A DNA stretch of 64,000 nucleotides. Source: Euborellia annulipes (Eukaryota; Arthropoda; Insecta; Dermaptera; Anisolabididae). This document shows positions 53,605-64,000 of this stretch, piece by piece (positions within the stretch are counted from its first letter, which is position 1; each line of letters starts with the position of its first letter). A model generated the notes under the pieces. The model saw nothing but the letters and a program-made list of their open reading frames with translations, was not told where the DNA came from and did no database searches. Where the stretch lies: positions 1 to 64,000 of the forward strand of contig JAKCPI010000963.1 of the NCBI GenBank assembly GCA_023213315.1. The letters run 5' to 3'. The translations under genes and the position numbers were made by a program.

Positions 53605-54235
53605 AAATAATTCGAGCCAAGTCTTTCTTTTGATTTCATCTTCTTAATTAAAAAAATAAATAAATATAAACCCAAGCTCATTAAAATGAGATTATTAGAA
53701 AAATCGCAAAATACTGTGGACACCCACGAAATTCGAAAGTATTAAAAAGAAGCAAGGAAGGAGTAATGAGAGATGTTATTAAAAAAAACAATCTCAACTA
53801 AAATGTGATAAGATTGGTTTGGATTTTTTGCATCATTTGAATAAAATGTTGACGATATAAAATTTCTTTTAAAAAAGAAAGTATAGTAATGAATCTATCT
53901 AAAAAAAAAAAAACAAGGGAATTGAAATGCGTCAAAAAGACTTTTAGAAATATTTGAGAGCAACCCTTCTTCTTTACACATACACACATACAGTCACACC
54001 CGTTGACTACCCATACAAATTTTACTATCCTATTCTGCATTTTATTACAACATTTAATAGGCTATCATAAAACCCAATGCTTTATAAGTAAGTATTCGGG
54101 TAATTTTACTTTATGTCTTTTGAAATTCATTTTTTATATATGTGTGTGTAAATGTATATATACATGTATATATATATACTAGCTAAGAAGCCCCCCTCCG
54201 GCGACCCTCGGCCCCGTTGAAGTTGAATTTCTTTA
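53605..54235. other. AT-rich DNA, nothing recognised
   Basis: Alternating TA/TG low complexity near 54136-54182. No gene. Confidence 0.4.
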
Positions 54236-54239
54236 AAGT

Positions 54240-54350
54240 GAGTCCGTGCTCTAGTACAATGGTAGAGATCTCAGTTAGGAATTCTCGTCTAAATAAATAG
54301 ACACAAAGTCTAAATAGCCTCCGATGCCGAAGGCCTTTAATAAAAAAAGT
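54240..54350 (+). mobile_element. SINE family 2
   Basis: Head GCTCTAGTACAATGGTAGAG (A-box-like), short middle, tail AGTCTAAATAGCCTCCGATG then CCGAAGGCCTTTAATAAAA. The B box is eroded. Confidence 0.5.
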
Positions 54351-54385
54351 CCTAATCTGACTTGCTTTTTTATTTTTCCTATTGA

Positions 54386-54690
54386 AAGACAAACAAAAAA
54401 ATCTGGTGTGACTGGCGGCGCACAGCATACAAGTTTCTCTTACCCTTAGGCAAGTTGTGTACTGTGCTTGTCACACCAGATTTTTCGTGTTGAGATATAT
54501 TTAGTTTCCGACAATAGGGTAAATTTGAATTCAAGATGTAAAATTTATAAGTATGGGAAAATATTTATATTTTGTTGCCATAGCAACCATTTCTCCATCT
54601 TTCCTATGAAGTACAAGAGTAAAGTGGTCTTCAGAAGATTTCAAAGGCAAAATGAGAATATATATTTTAAAGAGTATTTTGCTGCATATT
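54386..54690 (-). mobile_element. Dispersed repeat family F, 3' part
   Basis: The palindromic terminus (54386-54485), then GAGATATATTTAGTTTCC, TTGTTGCCATAGCAACC and TACAAGAGTAAAGTGGTC. Same arrangement as 60.2-60.4 kb. Confidence 0.65.
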
Positions 54691-54699
54691 TTCATTCTT

Positions 54700-56805
54700 T
54701 TACTGCATATTATATGGCATATTTAAGAGTTTTTACTGCAAAAAAATCCGGCCTTTAGTTATAATAGAGAAAGCAAAACTTTAACAGCCAAATCATAAAA
54801 ACTTTCAATTTTAAATTTTCAGATGATTATTATTTTACAATGAATTTTTATTTTAAATAAAATATAAATGTCAATTTATTATATATAGATTTTAATTTAA
54901 ATATTATATATAGAAAATTAACTGCCCAATCATGAGCACAAACATATCTCGCAAACTTGCTATAGAAAATTAATTTGAAATTAATTAACTATATTCCAGA
55001 TTTTAGTATAAATTCAAAAGCGCCTATCAATTATGTTACAAAAATATCTTCCTAGAGTATCGGATGCCTACGTCTCTGATTCGCAGGCGCTCTTGATTGG
55101 TGCTACTCTCTGGTGGAGATTATTAAATTAATCCAAGGTCAACTGGCAATTATTTCTCAGTTGCGTTTGATTTGGTCAGAATCATTCAGTTTAGACCCAT
55201 TTGTTATCAAACATATACCCCCCCCCCTGGAAATTTGGAAAAAAGAGAAATATTTAGAGAGAAACATGGGGTTAAAATTTTAAATAGGACCTACTGTTAG
55301 AAATAATAAAAAAAAATATTTTACATTCTGATGGGGAGATGATGGGAAAGGGTGGGGGAGTTCCTCTCGGATCATTCGAACCCACCGAAAAAAGATTTTC
55401 TGATTACGCCTCTGCTGATAGTTCTAATCAGATGTGAAAGAGTATTTTACTCCACCGCAGTAGCAAAATTAATATAATAATTTTAAATCATAATAAAGTT
55501 CTTTATTAATAATTTTATGAGACATTGACCCCCTAAGAGAAAAATAATTTAATTTTTTCTCAGAGGGCCATGGCGATTTATCTCTCCTTCTCGGCGGTTC
55601 TGTTGATAATTACATAGCCTATATAAATTTCTATTTCCTGTAAAATCTTTTAAATTTCTTTTTATTTTTTTTAGATTTTATTTTTTTGAAATTCACTAAC
55701 TAAAACCATCATTTGTTGTGTTTATAAGATAAAAGATAAAAAACGAGAGAGAAAAACTTTTAAAATGCTTTCTCCAATCTGACATTATCATATCTTATTC
55801 TTCTTCTCTTTCGCTTTCGTTATTTTTTCATTCATCCCCTCTCTCCTTTACTATCTTCTAGAAGACATATTTTCGAGATCAGAACTCGTAGTCTGATACA
55901 GAAAACGGAAGTCAGCCATAAAGACAGATAGCGATAGCTTAATGTGGTCGTTACTCGGGCTAATTGAAGTCAACTACTATCACCCCCCCCCCCCCTCCCT
56001 CCGTCTATAAATATTGTATACAAATAATGTTGATTAAACATGAAAAGAATTTTCTTTAAAAAAAAAAAAATTAGCCTATCATTTTCATTTATATTTCTTC
56101 CAATTTTAATTATCTTCTTCTTGGGTTTGAGTAAAATAAATCAAGCGAGCGAGACACGCTAACCTTTTCTTTTTCTTGAACGGGAATTTTGCTTCAAAAG
56201 CGAAACTTGCAAATATATGAATTCAATTAAGACCCAGAGGCCTTTAATCGAGAAGAACGGAAATGAAAGATGAATAAAGTGTGCGTCGCAGTCGTTCGTT
56301 GCCGTCGTCTTCGTTTGTATTCTTAATGTTTTAACGAACGTGATCTCTCTAAAAACAAGAAGCTATGATTTTATGAGAAATTATTATTACATTTTATTAG
56401 ACTAAGAAGATATAATAAAATTCAGAAATTATATTAAGCGAAATAATTAATCAAGTATAATTATCTTTTAAAAAGGGTTAATCTATAATTTGAAGACGCG
56501 AATACAAATGTCTTCAAAAAATAAATCTACTCTTTTAATTATAATCCCGCCCAGTCGAATTCAGGCAAAAGATTTGTTGAAATGATTAAAATATTAATAT
56601 AATAGATAGCCTATGTTATTCTAAAATTAAATAATTTAATATATTAATTAATAGTAAATTAATATAAGGCAGCCAGAATTAATTTACATGGTCGCGATAA
56701 TTTTTTTCCGACACAGTAAAGGGGACGTGCTTCTGCCTTGTGCTCATCGTGACAGAAAAGAGTTTCGGGATGACCGAGCTGGAACTCGGTGTTTTTATTT
56801 TTCAA
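54700..56805. other. Unassigned DNA with a possible promoter
   Basis: Mostly AT-rich. 55030-55140 and 55860-55980 are of higher complexity and not repeated in the window. A poly-C tract lies at 55983-55996. 56280-56345 is described separately. Confidence 0.35.
56280..56345 (+). promoter_or_regulatory. Possible initiator-type promoter
   Basis: TCGCAGTCGTTCGTTGCCG is CpG-rich and initiator-like (CAGT) within a very AT-rich region. No TATA and no supported exon downstream. Confidence 0.15.
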
Positions 56806-56809
56806 GATA

Positions 56810-57115
56810 AAAAATGGGAAAAACTAAAAAAGTACATTAGAAAAGTACTTGTACTCGAAACAATAGTCGAATTTCATATTGGTGGACCAGAAAATAACCA
56901 GATATTTAAAATTTGAAAGAAATCTTTAAAGCGAATTTCGAGAAAAGTGGAAAAAACTAAAAAAAAGTACATTAGTAAAAAGTACTAGTACTCGAGGTTT
57001 CCCAAAAACGACATCAATGGTACTTTGTTTTGTATCCCGGAAATAGTATATATTTAAAATTTAAAAAAAATCGTTAGAGCCGTTTTTGAGATCTGATGTG
57101 CTTACAAACAAATAA
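56810..57115 (-). repeat. Family F-related, internally duplicated
   Basis: AAAAAGTACATTAG...AAGTACT occurs twice (about 56828-56855 and 56960-56990), each followed by a TACTCGA block. Diverged relative of the AAAGTACTAGTACTTT region of family F. Confidence 0.45.
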
Positions 57116-57119
57116 ATAT

Positions 57120-57500
57120 ACAAACATAATATTACTCGTTAAATTGTATATCAGATAAGATAGAAGAATATTCGATAATCCAAAGTTGTGTGATGTTAAA
57201 TTGTCAGAATAAAAAATGTTAAGAAAATAAAAGGAAAATGGATAGCTTTAATCAACTGCATTTCTATTTAAAGGACGGCTATTAACAGGAATATCAGAGT
57301 TCAGTGTACCAATATAGGCCTAGTCGAATTTCTGGGAATAGGGGTGGATAGTTAATTAGTTAGTTAATTATCAATAGTTAATTATCCATTCCCTAATCCA
57401 AACACTTGTCAAATTTCAGTCAAAAGTAATTTAGTTTCACACCAAAGTACCCTAGTAATTAGTATCTTGAAGCAACTTAAAAATAGAGTACTTTTTTTAT
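57120..57500. other. Unassigned DNA
   Basis: TTAGTTAATTATCAATAGTTAATTA-type low complexity near 57350-57385. No gene. Confidence 0.35.
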
Positions 57501-57506
57501 TTATAG

Positions 57507-57575
57507 CACTCACACTTTTTCTCATTCACACTCACACTCACATAGTCCTTTCGGCAACTCAGGCCATATATCTAC
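57507..57575 (-). repeat. SINE family 1 tail
   Basis: CACTCACACTTTTTCTCATT and TTCGGCAACTCAGGCCATAT only. Confidence 0.55.
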
Positions 57576-57857
57576 TGAACTTATTCTGTAAAAATAAATT
57601 TAAACATCTAACAATCAAGTTAATTTTTTTAATTTTTTATTTTAGTTTGGTTTGGCGTGGAGCTAAACGGGTAAAATAAATAAAAAATTTAGTCAGGTTT
57701 CAATTTTAGGACGAATTTCCCTTGGGCACTTAAGATACGCCATAATCAATTTGGTATTATTTGATAAAGAAAAACTGGAATTTGTTGAAAAAAATTTAAG
57801 TGATAAAGAAATACAGGGAAAAATAATACTAGGTAAATTAATTCAGTTAACTTTTAT

Positions 57858-57978
57858 TTTTTAGACCCCGTTCCTATTTATTTAATTTGTTTGGTATCCA
57901 ACACAAGCTCACAGCTAGAGGGAACCCGCGACCCTTGATATAAATGGCCAGCATGCTAACCACTACACCAAGGGCCAG
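57858..57978 (-). mobile_element. tRNA-derived SINE (family 2)
   Basis: The minus-strand head TTGGTGTAGTGGTTAGCATG (A box) and TCGCGGGTTCCCTCT (B box) are clear. The tail AGACCCCGTTCCTATTTAT (plus) is the family 2 end. Confidence 0.65.
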
Positions 57979-57979
57979 A

Positions 57980-59105
57980 TTGATTATGTCGAGAAAACGG
58001 TGAAATAATTAAAATATTAAAACAATGTATTGAATTAAGTTGTAATAGGAGTGTTCCTAAAGGTGTTTGTTGAAAATGCATTTTAAGGTATCTTTTTTCC
58101 TTTCTCTTACCTCTATATAGAGAGAAAAATAGAAAAAGTATTGGATTCATGTTTGTAAGGTATCAATCAATAAAAATGCGTCAAGATTTTTTAATACATA
58201 TTTATATTTTAAAATTACAGTAGAATCAATAAAAAAAAAAATAATAAAATTTTTTTAAGAGATCATACACCTCTGTTTAATATTATAAAATATACGCTGG
58301 ATATTTTTTTGCGTGCAATCAAAATAAAAGACATATTGATTCCTAGGTGACATGTCCTTGCCTGACCGTTACGAACGAGGTACAAAGGGCGTGACCTGAG
58401 CATGAATGAGCACTCGAGCTACCAACTGGTTGAGAGTCAGCAAAAATTCATTCATTTACAAAATAAATGATCCACACTTTATATGACATGTTGTCCTAAG
58501 GATGCCTGAGAGAGAGAAAGAATGGACAGACAGAGAGTGAGTGAGTGAGTAAGTGATACTCTCTCTGCTTTTCTCTCTTGCTATTATATTATTATTTCGT
58601 GTTTTTGATGATCCCAAAGAATTATTTTTTTATACAATTTATGTGAAGAGGGAAAAAAATTTCCGAAGTGTAGGGCCTATATAATCTCTCTTTTTAAAAA
58701 ATGAGTCTGAAGAGAAAATCTTTAGTTCTCATTGCTGATATATATTTTAACAAAAGAAGAATTTCTAAAATACAAATATAAGTAAAGATTGATTATTTTC
58801 CTTTTCAATAGAGGTGCCGGTAGATGGCTACGGCCAGGGGAAGGTTGGGTTTGAGGTGTGTGTTCTCGTACACGAAAGCACCTGGGGTAAATAAACGGGG
58901 GGAACCAGTATGTAAACAAGTATATTATTGTATTATTTAAGCTGGTTGGCTCTAGTTGGAACATTATAAGGTAAAATTAATTAAAAACACTAGGTGATAT
59001 TGATGAAAATCTGTGGCTGAAGGCTTAATCACTGGTGATGGAGCCATGAAAAAAAAACAAGACGATTGAAGTCAAATATTCTTTTAATTCAATTCTCGCA
59101 CTCAC
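57980..59105. other. Unique DNA, no gene seen
   Basis: 58085-58200 holds a short family F scrap (AGAGAAAAATAGAAAAAGTA, TTCATG). 58340-58450 is a non-repetitive, GC-moderate patch. A GAGTGAGTGAGTGAG run lies at 58537-58551. Confidence 0.35.
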
Positions 59106-59109
59106 GGCT

Positions 59110-59142
59110 GACGTTTCGACCCGAAGTCTAGGCCATCTTCAG
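59110..59142 (-). ncRNA. Hammerhead-like motif, copy 10
   Basis: On minus: CTGAAGATGGCCTAGAC, loop, GGGTCGAAACGTC. Stem GGCCT/GGGTC with G-U pairs. GAAACGTC is intact. The upstream GCCGGCTCT and downstream AGCCGTGAGTGC could form helix I only weakly. Confidence 0.45.
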
Positions 59143-59149
59143 AGCCGGC

Positions 59150-59975
59150 TGGCAATAATCAAAAAGTGTGGATATTTGCATATATATCGACAACATTCAG
59201 CATGTGATAATGTGACGCCCCCTGGACCCCCGTGATCGCCTTCGGGGAGCAAATGCATCAAATTTATCTTTGCTGACTGTTTGGAAATTTTTAAATTTCC
59301 CTCTGTTAAATTTTAAATTTCCCGCTCCCGCTCCACTTCCTCTAACTCTAGCCAATCAGGGTCCTAATTGGCACAGACAGAAGCGTTTTAAATAAAATTA
59401 TAAAGAGAAAAGGCATGAATCGCTTTGAAAAATTAATAGAAAATCTATTAGTAAGTTATCAAATAATTTGTATACACAATTACTTATAACAAATCTTATA
59501 GAAAAAGTAATAATTTAATTAATAAGCCTAGATATTCTTCAGAATAACTTATAAATAAATAACGCAGACTAATTTTGAATTGGATCTAATCCTTATAGAA
59601 TCCTCCTGGGTTTATTCAAATATACATTCATTAGAATAGATGGAAAAGTTAACGCCTGAGAGAAAAGAGATAAAGCTTGAAATGACATGCCGCATTTGAC
59701 AAACGACAGATGATGTTTCCCAAAGCAAATAGACACATAGACACCGATTGAGAAGGCAAAAAAAATATATATTTATGTCACTACTCATCAAAACCTCTGA
59801 TTAAAAACAAATGAGCAAAAGGATAATTTTTTAAGAATCAATTTTAGTTATTGATTAAAGGGGGGAATAAAAAATTAAAAGGGTAAACTTTATGATATAA
59901 AGTAAAATCAATTATAGGCCTATATCTTTGTTACTACCGGGCAATTATTACATATAGGTCTACATTTTTCCGCCT
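59150..59975. other. Unassigned DNA
   Basis: 59213-59250 has CCCCCTGGACCCCCGTGATC, reminiscent of the GC-rich hairpins at 31.2, 40.2 and 63.4 kb. The rest is AT-rich. Confidence 0.35.
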
Positions 59976-59977
59976 CT

Positions 59978-60590
59978 TACCCTTCCGTAAGAGAAAGTTG
60001 TTCACTGTGCTTTCTTTACCAGATTTTTTGTGTCGAGATATATATAGTTTCCCATAGCACCTTAGTTACTGATGTAGTTTTTCAGTTTTTTGAATTTTCT
60101 CAAAATTCTCTCCAACGATTTTGTTTAAAATTCAAAAATCAATTATTTTTTAGACTCTTTAAAATGTATATTCTCATTTTGCCTTTGACATCTTATGAAG
60201 ACCACTTTACTCTTGAACTTCATAGAAAAGATAGGAGAAATGGTTGCCATGGTAACAAAATATAAATATTTTCCCATACTTATAAATTTTACATCTGAAT
60301 TCAAATGTACCGTTCTGTCGGAAACTAAATATATGTCGACACGAAAAATCTGGTGTGCCAAGCACACAACACAACTTTTGATTACCGAAGGTAAGAGAAA
60401 GTTGAGTGCTGTGCGACCAGTCCCACCCGATTTTTTCCTATGAAGTACAAGAGTAAAGATGTCAAGGGCAAAATGGGAATATACATTTTAAAGACCATGT
60501 AAAAATAATTGATTTATGAATTTTAAACAAAATCATTGGAGAAAATTTTGAGAAGTGAAAAAGTACATCTGTAAAGTTCTAGTACTAGTA
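59978..60590. mobile_element. Family F, back-to-back copies
   Basis: 60060-60435 is a plus copy from CTCAAAATTCTCTCC through TTTACTCTTGAACTTCATAG to the palindromic terminus (60343-60435). It is flanked by inverted pieces at 59978-60060 (TTACCCTTCCGTAAGAG and onward) and 60435-60590 (GAAGTACAAGAGTAAAG). Ends joined to ends suggest insertion of one copy at the end of another. Confidence 0.6.
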
Positions 60591-60591
60591 G

Positions 60592-60819
60592 GGCGCTTGC
60601 CCCCTCCGCCCCAGGCGCTTCAAGCCTTTGGAGCCCCTCGATACCGACATAGGCGCCCTAGAGCATCTAAAATATAGCCCAAGGACGGTGATTTTATCAT
60701 ATTCTTTCAAAAGATTGTCCAAAAAACTGATAGATTTCTTTAAAATTATATTACAACTTAAAAAATGGCGCCCTAGTTGAGCTTCCCCCCTCCGCCCTCA
60801 AAGGCTAGTTACGCCGCTG
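60592..60819. mobile_element. hAT-like MITE, one clear end
   Basis: The right end on minus is CAGCGGCGTAACTAGCC, matching the ends at 20754 and near 28780. The interior is rich in CCGCC and GGCGCC blocks. Left end uncertain. Confidence 0.45.
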
Positions 60820-60862
60820 ATAAGAGATAGTAAAAATATAAAGTGATGAAATATTAATAAAC

Positions 60863-60925
60863 ACTCACCAAATAAATCAGTGATACTTGAATGAAGATCA
60901 ACTCACCTGAAACAAAAAAGAAAAT
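60863..60925 (-). promoter_or_regulatory. Possible recursive splice site with a 38 nt exon
   Basis: On minus, CTTTTTTGTTTCAG is directly followed by GTGAGT (junction 60907/60906), the juxtaposed 3'-5' splice motif of recursive (ratchet) splicing. A second strong donor, TTTGGTGAGT, follows 38 bases on (60868-60863). The layout matches an RS-exon or, simply, a 38 nt exon. It implies a long minus-strand intron. No protein sense can be made of 38 bases. Confidence 0.35.
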
Positions 60926-60949
60926 TTAATTAAAAATTATTTATTTATT

Positions 60950-61780
60950 TTTTATTATAACGTACATTTTTATTTTTTCTCTTATCTCGTTTATAAATAA
61001 TTTTTTTTTTTTAACTTTTGTAATTAAATGAGACAGATAATGAAAATAAATTGTAATAAAAATACCTTTAAATTAAAATCTCGATATTTTTAATATGACT
61101 TGTTGGATATATTGGGCCTTGGCATTAATGAGGTAAATTCAAAAGACGGAAAGAGAAAGAGAAACTTGATTAGAAATCAAATAGAAAGGAATAAGAAAAT
61201 ATTAATATAGAGGAAGGAAGGGTAATATGGAATTCCGGCAAATCTCGGCCTCCTTAGGAGCTGTAATTTATCTGATGCTTGTCAAACGTCTACCAGAGTT
61301 CTCGCCTTTGAATGGTAACTGTCGTTATCCCGCCAGAGCAATTGGTTGTCTTTCAGAGAAAGAATTATTTTTTAAAGCCATCTGATTTTTTTTTGAGGTA
61401 AATTTTTGTGAAACTCTGTGTACTTACCGGTATTATAATGACTTATTTGGTAAAAAGTTGTTGTAAATATCTATAGGGGATTTGAATTTGTTAATGGAGT
61501 GGTTCTCGCAAACTGATTTTAACCATGAGCTTGTTGAGGTGCCATCATTGTTTAGAATTATCATATAAATTCAGGGTTTACGAAATTCTTTATTTACCCA
61601 AGTATAATAATATTATAAATTTAAAATATTAAAATTTTAATAATAGTGCAGTTGTTAGTTGAGATTTTTTTAAGATAAAATATTGTTCCTGTTAGTATAT
61701 TATAAATATTTTTTTATAATTAAAAAATGTTTAATTAAATAACCCTATGAACTTAAGGGAGTCTAAAGATAGTAAGTGCA
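60950..61780. other. AT-rich DNA, nothing recognised
   Basis: 61210-61345 is of higher complexity (CCGGCAAATCTCGGCCTCC and onward) and unique in the window. No gene. Confidence 0.4.
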
Positions 61781-61786
61781 CTGTTA

Positions 61787-62177
61787 AGGTGGAATTCCGA
61801 GCAACGCTACAGAGCGGCAGCGTCAATAGCGTCACTGTAGCCGTGACAGTGTCGCGGCGGTAGTGTCGCGCTTGTGGCTTCCGATGTCGGCGTCAATAAA
61901 CAAACGCGACCTATTGTCCTAACCTAAAAAATGTTAATCTTGAACGCCGCCATTTTTTTTGTTATGAAAAAGCTCTGCGGCAACGACAGATCGAGAGCAC
62001 ACAAGGCAGTGTCGCTGCCGCTAGAGCGGCAATGACGTCACGGCAGTGCCGCGGCGTCTGTGTCGCAACACTCGAATAGCCTTTCATTTATTTACACATG
62101 ACATGTACTGTCGCTCTGCCGCCGCGTCACTGTCGTGGCGTCAGAGACGCTCTGTTGCGTTGCTCGGAATTCCACCT
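61787..62177. mobile_element. GC-rich PIF/Harbinger-like MITE
   Basis: Ends AGGTGGAATTCCGAGCAACG and its exact inverted copy. TTA on both sides (61784-61786, 62178-62180) is the 3 bp duplication typical of PIF/Harbinger. The interior is GC-rich and dense in GTGTCGC/GCGTCAC words, very unlike its surroundings. 391 bp, no protein. Confidence 0.8.
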
Positions 62178-62189
62178 TTAATATTTTTA

Positions 62190-62420
62190 AACTAAAAAGT
62201 CAGGGGTGTGGTTCGGATCTCAGGTAGTTTGATCAAATTTATTTAATCAATTGGTATTAATAAAGCCTGAATTGTAATTATTATTTATAAGGTTTTAGCT
62301 TCTGGTACCAAAGGTTCGCATCCCGTTTCATACGACAAAAATTTATTTCAATTGGATTAGCTAGCAATCCAATTGAAATAAATAGAGACGGGGGTGCGGA
62401 AAAAGAATTTAAAAAAAATT
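62190..62420 (+). repeat. SINE fragments, families 1 and 2
   Basis: 62205-62270 resembles a tRNA-like B box plus body (GTGGTTCGGATCTCAGG). 62305-62405 is family 2 with GGTTCGCATCCCG, ATTGGATTAGCTAGCAATCC and AATAGAGACGGGGG, and it lacks the A-box half. Confidence 0.5.
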
Positions 62421-62459
62421 TATAAGGTTATTTTGTTTAAGTTTCGGCGGATAGGCTTT

Positions 62460-62570
62460 TGTTTGATTGGCGTGCCCGCTGGTCACGAACCAGAACTATC
62501 CGCTTTCACGGCTGGCGGTCTAACCTTTAACCTAGGTCGGCACCCCAAAATTGATTGGCTAATTTAGAGT
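62460..62570 (-). repeat. tRNA-like SINE head
   Basis: On minus, GACCTAGGTTAAAGGTTAGA and TCTGGTTCGTGACC fit A and B boxes with plausible spacing. It does not make a clean cloverleaf, so I do not call a tRNA gene. Confidence 0.4.
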
Positions 62571-62579
62571 CTATGGGGT

Positions 62580-63370
62580 GCTGTTTGAACAAACCTCAAT
62601 CAAAGCTCTATCTAGTTAGTTAAAATATTGTATATAGTTTAAAGTCTAATGGCCTCAGATGTCGATAAAAACAAATTATATAATTAGTTTTTACAAATTG
62701 TTATATAATAAATACCTAGTTAATTTATTTAAATAAATTTATAAGCCTATGAATAATAGATTTTGAAAAGCAATTTTGACTACAGGAGTGAATATTTAGC
62801 CTATATATTTTGTACCAATCAATTGATACAAACTGATTTATTTTTAATTTTTCTCTTTTGTAGCTACTGATTTTATATGTCTATAATAATACGTACATAT
62901 AATTCATGCTACCTGAGTTCATTCCCCAGTCTTGTTTTTAGGGAACACCCATCCGAAATTTAGCCTTCCTTTGATATTGCTTCACATTAACGATATTGGT
63001 GACTGTTGAAAGATACAGTTAATCAATCTGAGACTAGTTTTGGAATATTGAGAGCACTTTGTTAAATTACAGTCTCATTTCCCCCTTCCCTCTACCTAAA
63101 AATTTAACGTTTTGCCTTTTTTTAAATTTCTCTTAATTTTCCCAAATTAATTAAATTACTTTTTGGGATATATATAATTTATTTGATTTGTTTTAAATTC
63201 ACGGAAAATTCGGACATCAAAGCACTTCTATACAAAAGGATCTGCAGGATAAATACAAAGGGCATATGTGATCATGAAATAATTCAAATTTTAAAATTAA
63301 TTATTTAAAACGATATAGAATTATTCATTCGTTACATCAACGTCGAACTTCGTTCATAAAATAAAAAATA
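62580..63370. other. AT-rich DNA, nothing recognised
   Basis: A family 2-like tail at 62643-62672 (TCTAATGGCCTCAGATGTCG). The rest is unique. Confidence 0.4.
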
Positions 63371-63373
63371 ATC

Positions 63374-63722
63374 AGAAATATAATCGACTAACCGCAAGGG
63401 GGCTTCGCCCCCTGGACCCCCAAGCTCGCAATTGCCCGTCTTCTGCCGGCAAGTTTGGGACTCGCGGGAATGTCTCTTGCACGGCCATCGTTGAAACCCT
63501 GAAATTCCCGGAGCATAAACCATTTTAACTCGTGGCCAACCCTCAACATCGACACCTCGTTTCTTCTTTAGCTCAAAAAAAAATTCATATCTCTACCCGT
63601 TTAAGGAGTTATTATAAAATAAAAAAAAAGCCCCAAAAATGAGAATTTAGTGCTCTTAAAAATATAATTCGAAAAAAACTTCGTAAATGACGTCAGTAAA
63701 TAAGGCAATAAACGTAATCTAC
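63374..63722 (-). mobile_element. Helitron-like element, second copy
   Basis: Reverse-strand relative of 39939-40294. Its end on minus has GGGGGCGAAGCCCCC, then TTGCG and GTTAG before T, with one hairpin where the other copy has two. No coding sequence. Confidence 0.5.
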
Positions 63723-63724
63723 AT

Positions 63725-64000
63725 GCCAAACCACAATGTTTTTGGGATAAATAAAAAAAATAATATTGATACTTAGGTAAATTGAAGAATACAAAATTTC
63801 TCAAAAATGGGGGAGGGGTCTTAGAGTCAAAACTCTTTATTCAAGAAAATTAAATCCAAAATATCATGTTGATTTTTTCTGTACATATAAAATAAATTAT
63901 AATCACAAGAGAATCAAAACCTCACCCATAGTCTAATTGGAATTTCAGTTGTTTTATTGGCAATGCTACATGAAATTTGTAAATATTTTTTTTTTTTTTT
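63725..64000. other. AT-rich DNA to window end
   Basis: Nothing recognised. A poly-T run closes the window. Confidence 0.4.

Noticed and set aside
60143..60443. Overlapping frames on both strands with similar residues to those at 4612 and 54468
   Set aside because: All are readings of repeat family F, with different stops in each copy, so no selection for protein is evident.

Overview
This is a eukaryotic, animal-type window. It is strongly AT-rich with many homopolymer runs and contains no long open reading frame, no operon-like gene packing and no recognisable intact cellular gene. It is full of tRNA-derived SINEs, broken LINEs, hAT/Tigger/Harbinger-type DNA transposons and foldback elements. 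The mixture suits an invertebrate, possibly an arthropod, but no gene here fixes the species. The short open frames present are chance frames or pieces of repeats. I read the window as intergenic or intronic DNA.

Layout. 0-2.7 kb: two tandem satellites rich in the palindrome GGGAAATCCC. 2.9-8 kb: a small insertion carrying a hammerhead-like motif, a LINE RNase H scrap, and a 1.7 kb foldback element whose arms are built of ~160 bp units. 8-18 kb: nested inverted repeats, a hAT MITE, a LINE tail with an RNase H domain, and two hairpins whose arms both carry hammerhead-like motifs. 18-26 kb: mostly unique AT-rich DNA with a Tc1/mariner-like MITE, a hAT MITE and a decayed LINE reverse transcriptase tail. 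26-37 kb: many SINEs and hAT MITEs, several with exact 8 bp target duplications; one possible first coding exon (minus strand, 30.0 kb); and a composite hAT at 32.8-34.1 kb. 38-42 kb: a three-copy segmental duplication with a ~110 bp tandem array and a junction stitched from three donor loci. 45-46.2 kb: a Tigger/pogo-like element with a transposase remnant. 49.5-51.5 kb: a double-hairpin foldback transposon with a 10-11 bp target duplication. 52-64 kb: nested hATs, a LINE tail, SINEs, a possible recursive splice site (60.9 kb) and a GC-rich Harbinger-like MITE (61.8 kb).

The items most worth following up are: (1) about ten dispersed copies of a compact motif, CTGANGATGG-hairpin-CCGAAACGTC, that closely resembles a type I hammerhead ribozyme core with a self-complementary ACGT stem III, twice as mirror-image pairs; (2) the 49.5 kb foldback element; (3) the mosaic duplication at 38-42 kb. 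Interpretation as mobile DNA is well supported; claims of activity are inference.
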